A DNA stretch of 8,325 nucleotides from an uncultured Atopobiaceae bacterium. GTDB lineage: Bacteria > Actinomycetota > Coriobacteriia > Coriobacteriales > Atopobiaceae. Shown here in pieces: positions 5,346 through 8,325 of this stretch. Under the pieces are notes generated by a model. The model was not told the DNA's origin. It searched no databases and saw only the letters and a list, made by a program, of their open reading frames with translations. Location: contig CAJOKK010000061.1 in NCBI GenBank assembly GCA_905235165.1, positions 1 through 8,325 of the forward strand. Direction: 5' to 3'. The translations under genes and the position numbers were made by a program. The stretch's first letter is position 1, and each line of letters starts with the position of its first letter.

Positions 5346-6059
5346 TGACCACGAGAAAGACAGGTCGAAAGGCTCCATAAGACCCCCATTTTCCTCGTGC
5401 CATTGTCCACAGCGACAAACCCGTTGAGAAGCACGCATTGCCCCCGCCAAAGGCTCCGTCGCGAAGGCCGCATCCAAAAGAACCGCAGGTCGGAGCGCCC
5501 CTAGGTTAGAAGAATGGGTCTTGAGCCCCAGCGAGACGCCCCATGGCTCGTCATGTGTCTCCCAAGAGACGAGCGTGGTTTCAGTTTCGATGCTGCGTTG
5601 TTTTTCTCCACGCATAAAATCAATTTTGCCCGCGCGCTTGACGCAAGCGATGCCCTCCTCAAGGCGAGCGGCGTCAAAGCCCTCCCCTCTCAGCTCGATC
5701 TGCCAGTCGCTGCGATCGAGCCAAGCCTCGAGAGCCGCAAGCTTGCGCGGCACGTAGGCGCAGCGCTCGGGACCGAGTGCCGTGGGCGAGGCGGCCTTCA
5801 GGCGAGCCAGGGCCTCAGCCGTGTCAAGCTCCTCGGTGAGCGTAAGGTCGAAGTACTCCCCCGTCGAGAAGGCTCCCACGGGAAGGGCCTGCGAGAATTG
5901 CACGCGCATGCGCTTGGCGAAGCCGTTTCCCACCGAGAAGGGCAGGCCGGCGCGGCGGATGGAGCGCTCGATGGTATTGATGACCTCCAGGTGGCCCAGA
6001 TAGGCCAGGCGGCCGTCCTTGTGAAAGGCCACGCGCAGGCGGAAAAGCTCATCGGCCAC
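5334..6059 (-). CDS. TIGR03936/DUF2344 radical SAM-linked protein
   Basis: The 241-aa product belongs to the radical SAM-linked TIGR03936 (DUF2344) family, whose function is unknown. It is encoded next to, or fused with, TIGR03960 radical SAM proteins in many Gram-positive bacteria. The family's N-terminal pattern is clear: GRLAYLGHLEVINTIERSIR at 16-35, RAGLPFSVGNGFAKRMRVQF at 36-55, and ALPVGAFSTGEYFDL at 58-72. The C-terminal half is less conserved and carries a C-x-C (C215, C217) near the end. No signal peptide or membrane segment is visible, so it is probably cytosolic. GTG 6059 was chosen because it gives the homologue-like start and lies just after GGTGATC, which can pair with the 16S rRNA end. 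A GTG at 6068 is an alternative. The start overlaps the last 11 bases of the radical SAM gene, suggesting coupled translation. Confidence 0.85.
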   Translation of the reverse strand: MADELFRLRVAFHKDGRLAYLGHLEVINTIERSIRRAGLPFSVGNGFAKRMRVQFSQALPVGAFSTGEYFDLTLTEELDTAEALARLKAASPTALGPERCAYVPRKLAALEAWLDRSDWQIELRGEGFDAARLEEGIACVKRAGKIDFMRGEKQRSIETETTLVSWETHDEPWGVSLGLKTHSSNLGALRPAVLLDAAFATEPLAGAMRASQRVCRCGQWHEENGGLMEPFDLSFSWSLTA

Positions 6060-7932
6060 AGCGATCACCCACCAAGTTGTTGTTGACGCCCAGGGTCGGG
6101 CAGACACCGCAGCCCGTGCAGCTCGTGCGCGTGCAGTCGTCGGTAGTCACGCCATCGGCCGCACGGTGCCACTCGCGCTTGAGGAAGTCCTTGGAGACGC
6201 CCGGCGAGGTGTGCTCCCAGGGCAGGCGCGCGTCGAGGTCGTAGGGCTCGGCGGCCAGCTCCTCTAGGTCGATACCCATCGCGCGGCCCGCCTCGAGCCA
6301 GTGCTCGTAGTCAAACTGGTCAGTCCAGGCATCGAAGCGGCAGCCCCGCTTCCAGGCACCATAGACAAGGTCAAAGCCCGCACGGCCCATCTTGGAAAGG
6401 GCCGCCTCGACCACCGACACTTGGGCGTCGTGGTAGGAGATGTGGATGTCGCGGTCGCGGTTGGCGCGAATCATGAGGTCCTGGCGACGACGCACCTCCT
6501 CGATGGGAAGCTGGCCGCACCACTGGAAGGGCGTGTAGCACTTGGGCACGAAGACCGAGCAGGACACCGAGACGGACACGCCGCTCTTGTAGCCGCGCCC
6601 CACCACCTCGCGACCGATCTCGAGCACGCGACGGGCGGCTGCGGTGATGGCGAGCACGTCATCGTCGGTCTCGGTGGGAAGGCCCATCATGAAGTAGAGC
6701 TTCATGCGACGCCAACCGAGCTCAAAGGCGTTGCGGGCGGCATTCTCCAGGTCTTCGCTGCAGACGTTCTTGTTGATGACGTCGCGCAGGCGCTGCGTGC
6801 CCGCCTCCGGCGCGAAGGTGAGGCCACCTCGGCGCGAACCCGAGACCGCCGCGGCCATGTCGACACCGAAGGAGTCGAGGCGCTGGGAGGGAATGGACAC
6901 ACGCACGCCCTTGCCCTCCAGGCGCTCATCGAGCTGGCGCAAGATCAGGGCGCACTGGGAGTGGTCGGTCGTGGAGAGCGAGGAGAGCGAGACCTCGTCG
7001 TAGCCGGTCGTCTCGAGTCCCTGCTCGGCAGCATCGACCACCTGCTCGATGGGACGCTCGCGCACGGGACGATAGGTCATGCCCGCCTGGCAGAAGCGAC
7101 ATCCGCGCGCGCATCCACGCAAGATCTCGATGGCCAGGCGGTCCTGCACGATGCCCATATAGGGCACCATCTTCTGCGGGATCGGGTCGGTCACCGAGAG
7201 GTCGGGAATGCAGCGCTTGTAGACCACCTCAGGAGCGTCGGTACCCGGCTTGGGAACCGCGTAGCCCCAGCGCGTGGAGCTCTCGTCCACCACCAGGTCA
7301 TAGAGGGAAGGCACGTAGACGCCCTGCACGCGCGAAAGGTCGAGCAGGATCTGCGCGCGGCTCTTGCCTGCGGCGCGACCGTCGCGCACCACATGCGAGG
7401 CATCGACGATCTCTCCCTCGCCGTCGCCGAGAAGAACCGCGTCGAACATGGCGCAGAGCGGCTCGCAGTTCCAGGCGGAGGGCCCGCCAGCGAAGATGAT
7501 GGCGTCGTCCTCGTCGCGCTCGTCGGCACGGACGGGAATGCCCGCGAGGTCAAGGGTCTCGATGATGTTGGTGGCGATCATCTCGTGGGCAAGGGTGAAG
7601 CCCACCACGTCGAAGGAAGCCACGGGAGAGGAGCTCTCCAGGGAAAGCAGGGGCACCTGCTTCTCGCGCATCAGGGCCGACAGGTCGATCCAGGGCAGGT
7701 AGCAGCGCTCGCAGGAGATGCCCTCGGCCGCGTTCAGCTCGTCGTAGAGAATGGCGAGGCCCAAGTTGGCCTGACCCACCTCGTAGGTGTCGGCATAGAT
7801 GAGGCAGACGTGGAAGGGGCCGTCCTGCTCCTCAACGGCGCCCCACTCGTGATTGAGATAGCGTGCGGGATGCTCGACCGAGGCAAGCAGGGGCTCAAGC
7901 TCGGCATAGCGATCTTGTCTGGCGAGTCTCAT
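6049..7932 (-). CDS. TIGR03960-type radical SAM protein (B12-binding-like, unknown reaction)
   Basis: The 627-aa product belongs to the TIGR03960 family of radical SAM proteins. An N-terminal B12-binding-like Rossmann region occupies about 40-200 (YADTYEVGQANLGLAILYDELN at 46-67, FAGGPSAWNCEPL at 147-159, DAVLLGDGEGEI at 164-175). The radical SAM core begins with RGCARGCRFCQAG, giving the cluster cysteines C274, C278 and C281. Further core motifs are SLSSLSTTDHS at 315-325, FAPEAGTQRLRD at 373-384 and YFMMGLPTETDDD at 413-425. The C-terminus has a second cysteine group, C600, C605, C608 and C611, typical of the family and possibly an extra iron-sulfur site. The reaction is not known; placement before ribosomal genes has led to speculation about RNA or ribosome modification. 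The ATG overlaps the previous stop (TGATG), with AGG 6 nt upstream. Confidence 0.9.
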   Translation of the reverse strand: MRLARQDRYAELEPLLASVEHPARYLNHEWGAVEEQDGPFHVCLIYADTYEVGQANLGLAILYDELNAAEGISCERCYLPWIDLSALMREKQVPLLSLESSSPVASFDVVGFTLAHEMIATNIIETLDLAGIPVRADERDEDDAIIFAGGPSAWNCEPLCAMFDAVLLGDGEGEIVDASHVVRDGRAAGKSRAQILLDLSRVQGVYVPSLYDLVVDESSTRWGYAVPKPGTDAPEVVYKRCIPDLSVTDPIPQKMVPYMGIVQDRLAIEILRGCARGCRFCQAGMTYRPVRERPIEQVVDAAEQGLETTGYDEVSLSSLSTTDHSQCALILRQLDERLEGKGVRVSIPSQRLDSFGVDMAAAVSGSRRGGLTFAPEAGTQRLRDVINKNVCSEDLENAARNAFELGWRRMKLYFMMGLPTETDDDVLAITAAARRVLEIGREVVGRGYKSGVSVSVSCSVFVPKCYTPFQWCGQLPIEEVRRRQDLMIRANRDRDIHISYHDAQVSVVEAALSKMGRAGFDLVYGAWKRGCRFDAWTDQFDYEHWLEAGRAMGIDLEELAAEPYDLDARLPWEHTSPGVSKDFLKREWHRAADGVTTDDCTRTSCTGCGVCPTLGVNNNLVGDRCGR

Positions 7933-8324
7933 CAGGCACCTGCCTGCAGGTCAGAGGCAGCCACGGGAATGATCATGCCGTCGGATGCCGCCGAGCGGCG
8001 CGCAGAGCGCTGCGCGATGGCGGAAGACGCCGAAGAGATGCCATCGGCAACGGTAGAGAAGAGCCCGCGCACAAGCGGGAAGGGTGCCTCACCAGCATCC
8101 TGGCGCTCATAGTGGTCAGCGATTCCCATGGCCATGACCGTCGTGCCGCCATAGGCGATGCCCGCGTTGACCACCATACCCAGATTGGGAAGCGTGTGCG
8201 CAGCCGTACGAGCGAGGGCACGGCAACCCAAGCCCGTCAGCACGACCGTCGCCAGCTCAAAGGCACGCTGAGGCGAGAGCTCACGACCATAGGCGGCCGA
8301 GATGTCGAGCGCCAGCTTGGCCTG
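7932..8324 (-). CDS. DUF697-like protein, C-terminal part (5' end outside window)
   Basis: The frame is open to the window edge and gives the last 130 residues of a longer protein. The segment ALDISAAYGRELSPQRAFEL, followed by GLGCRALARTAAHTLPNLGM and AGIAYGGTTVMAMGIADHYE, resembles the DUF697 domain. That domain is found in membrane-associated or GTPase-linked proteins of unknown function in actinobacteria and proteobacteria; the match is from memory of the pattern. Two Gly/Ala-rich stretches (roughly residues 30-45 and 52-70 of the fragment) may contact the membrane but are short. The C-terminal 40 residues are Ser/Ala-rich and look disordered. The visible GTG at 8243 is unlikely to be the true start because the family-like sequence begins upstream of it. 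The stop overlaps the radical SAM start (TGATG), so it is probably co-transcribed with that gene. Confidence 0.6.
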   Translation of the reverse strand, partial: QAKLALDISAAYGRELSPQRAFELATVVLTGLGCRALARTAAHTLPNLGMVVNAGIAYGGTTVMAMGIADHYERQDAGEAPFPLVRGLFSTVADGISSASSAIAQRSARRSAASDGMIIPVAASDLQAGA

Positions 8325-8325
8325 A

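Noticed and set aside
6301..8112. A 603-codon plus-strand open frame opposite the radical SAM gene
   Set aside because: It is antisense to a gene with clear family motifs. Its translation is rich in His, Gly, Val and Ala without domain character, as expected from the codon bias of GC-rich genes.

Overview
The window is a compact, GC-rich, entirely minus-strand block of bacterial housekeeping genes. The gene order is DUF697-like fragment, TIGR03960-type radical SAM, TIGR03936/DUF2344, rplU, rpmA, obgE, proB, nadD, yqeK, rsfS. Several things suggest an actinobacterium of the class Coriobacteriia (Olsenella/Atopobium/Collinsella-like): the GC-rich codon use, GTG starts, and a bL27 that starts MAHKKG without the cleavable leader of Firmicutes. 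The presence of a YqeK-type HD hydrolase between nadD and rsfS also fits, since most other actinobacteria lack it. The class-level assignment is inference from gene content and order, not from a search.

Layout, in the direction of transcription (right to left). Positions 8324-7932 hold the C-terminal part of a DUF697-like protein, which overlaps by one base a cobalamin-binding-type radical SAM protein (7932-6049). That gene overlaps the DUF2344 gene (6059-5334). A well-formed sigma70-type promoter (5345-5317) lies across the end of the DUF2344 gene and drives rplU (5277-4966) and rpmA (4933-4685), which end in a strong intrinsic terminator (4654-4626). The only sizeable non-coding stretch (4422-4684, 263 bp) holds this terminator, two 45-bp near-identical repeats built around a symmetric interrupted dyad, and a weak candidate promoter for obgE. 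From obgE (4421-3024) onward the genes are packed like an operon: obgE/proB share a TAATG junction, proB and nadD are 13 nt apart, nadD and yqeK 2 nt apart, and yqeK and rsfS 21 nt apart. A hairpin covers the rsfS stop codon, and a possible further gene starts at the extreme left edge with only its first codons visible.

The genes group around ribosome production and its coupling to metabolism. They encode two 50S proteins, the 50S assembly GTPase ObgE, the ribosome silencing factor RsfS, NAD synthesis (NadD), Ap4A hydrolysis (YqeK), the first step of proline synthesis (ProB), and a conserved radical SAM/DUF2344 pair of unknown reaction. All complete reading frames look intact. I see no mobile element, CRISPR array, tRNA or rRNA. 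The most unusual signal is the pair of dyad repeats upstream of obgE. I do not see a convincing new multi-gene system here.
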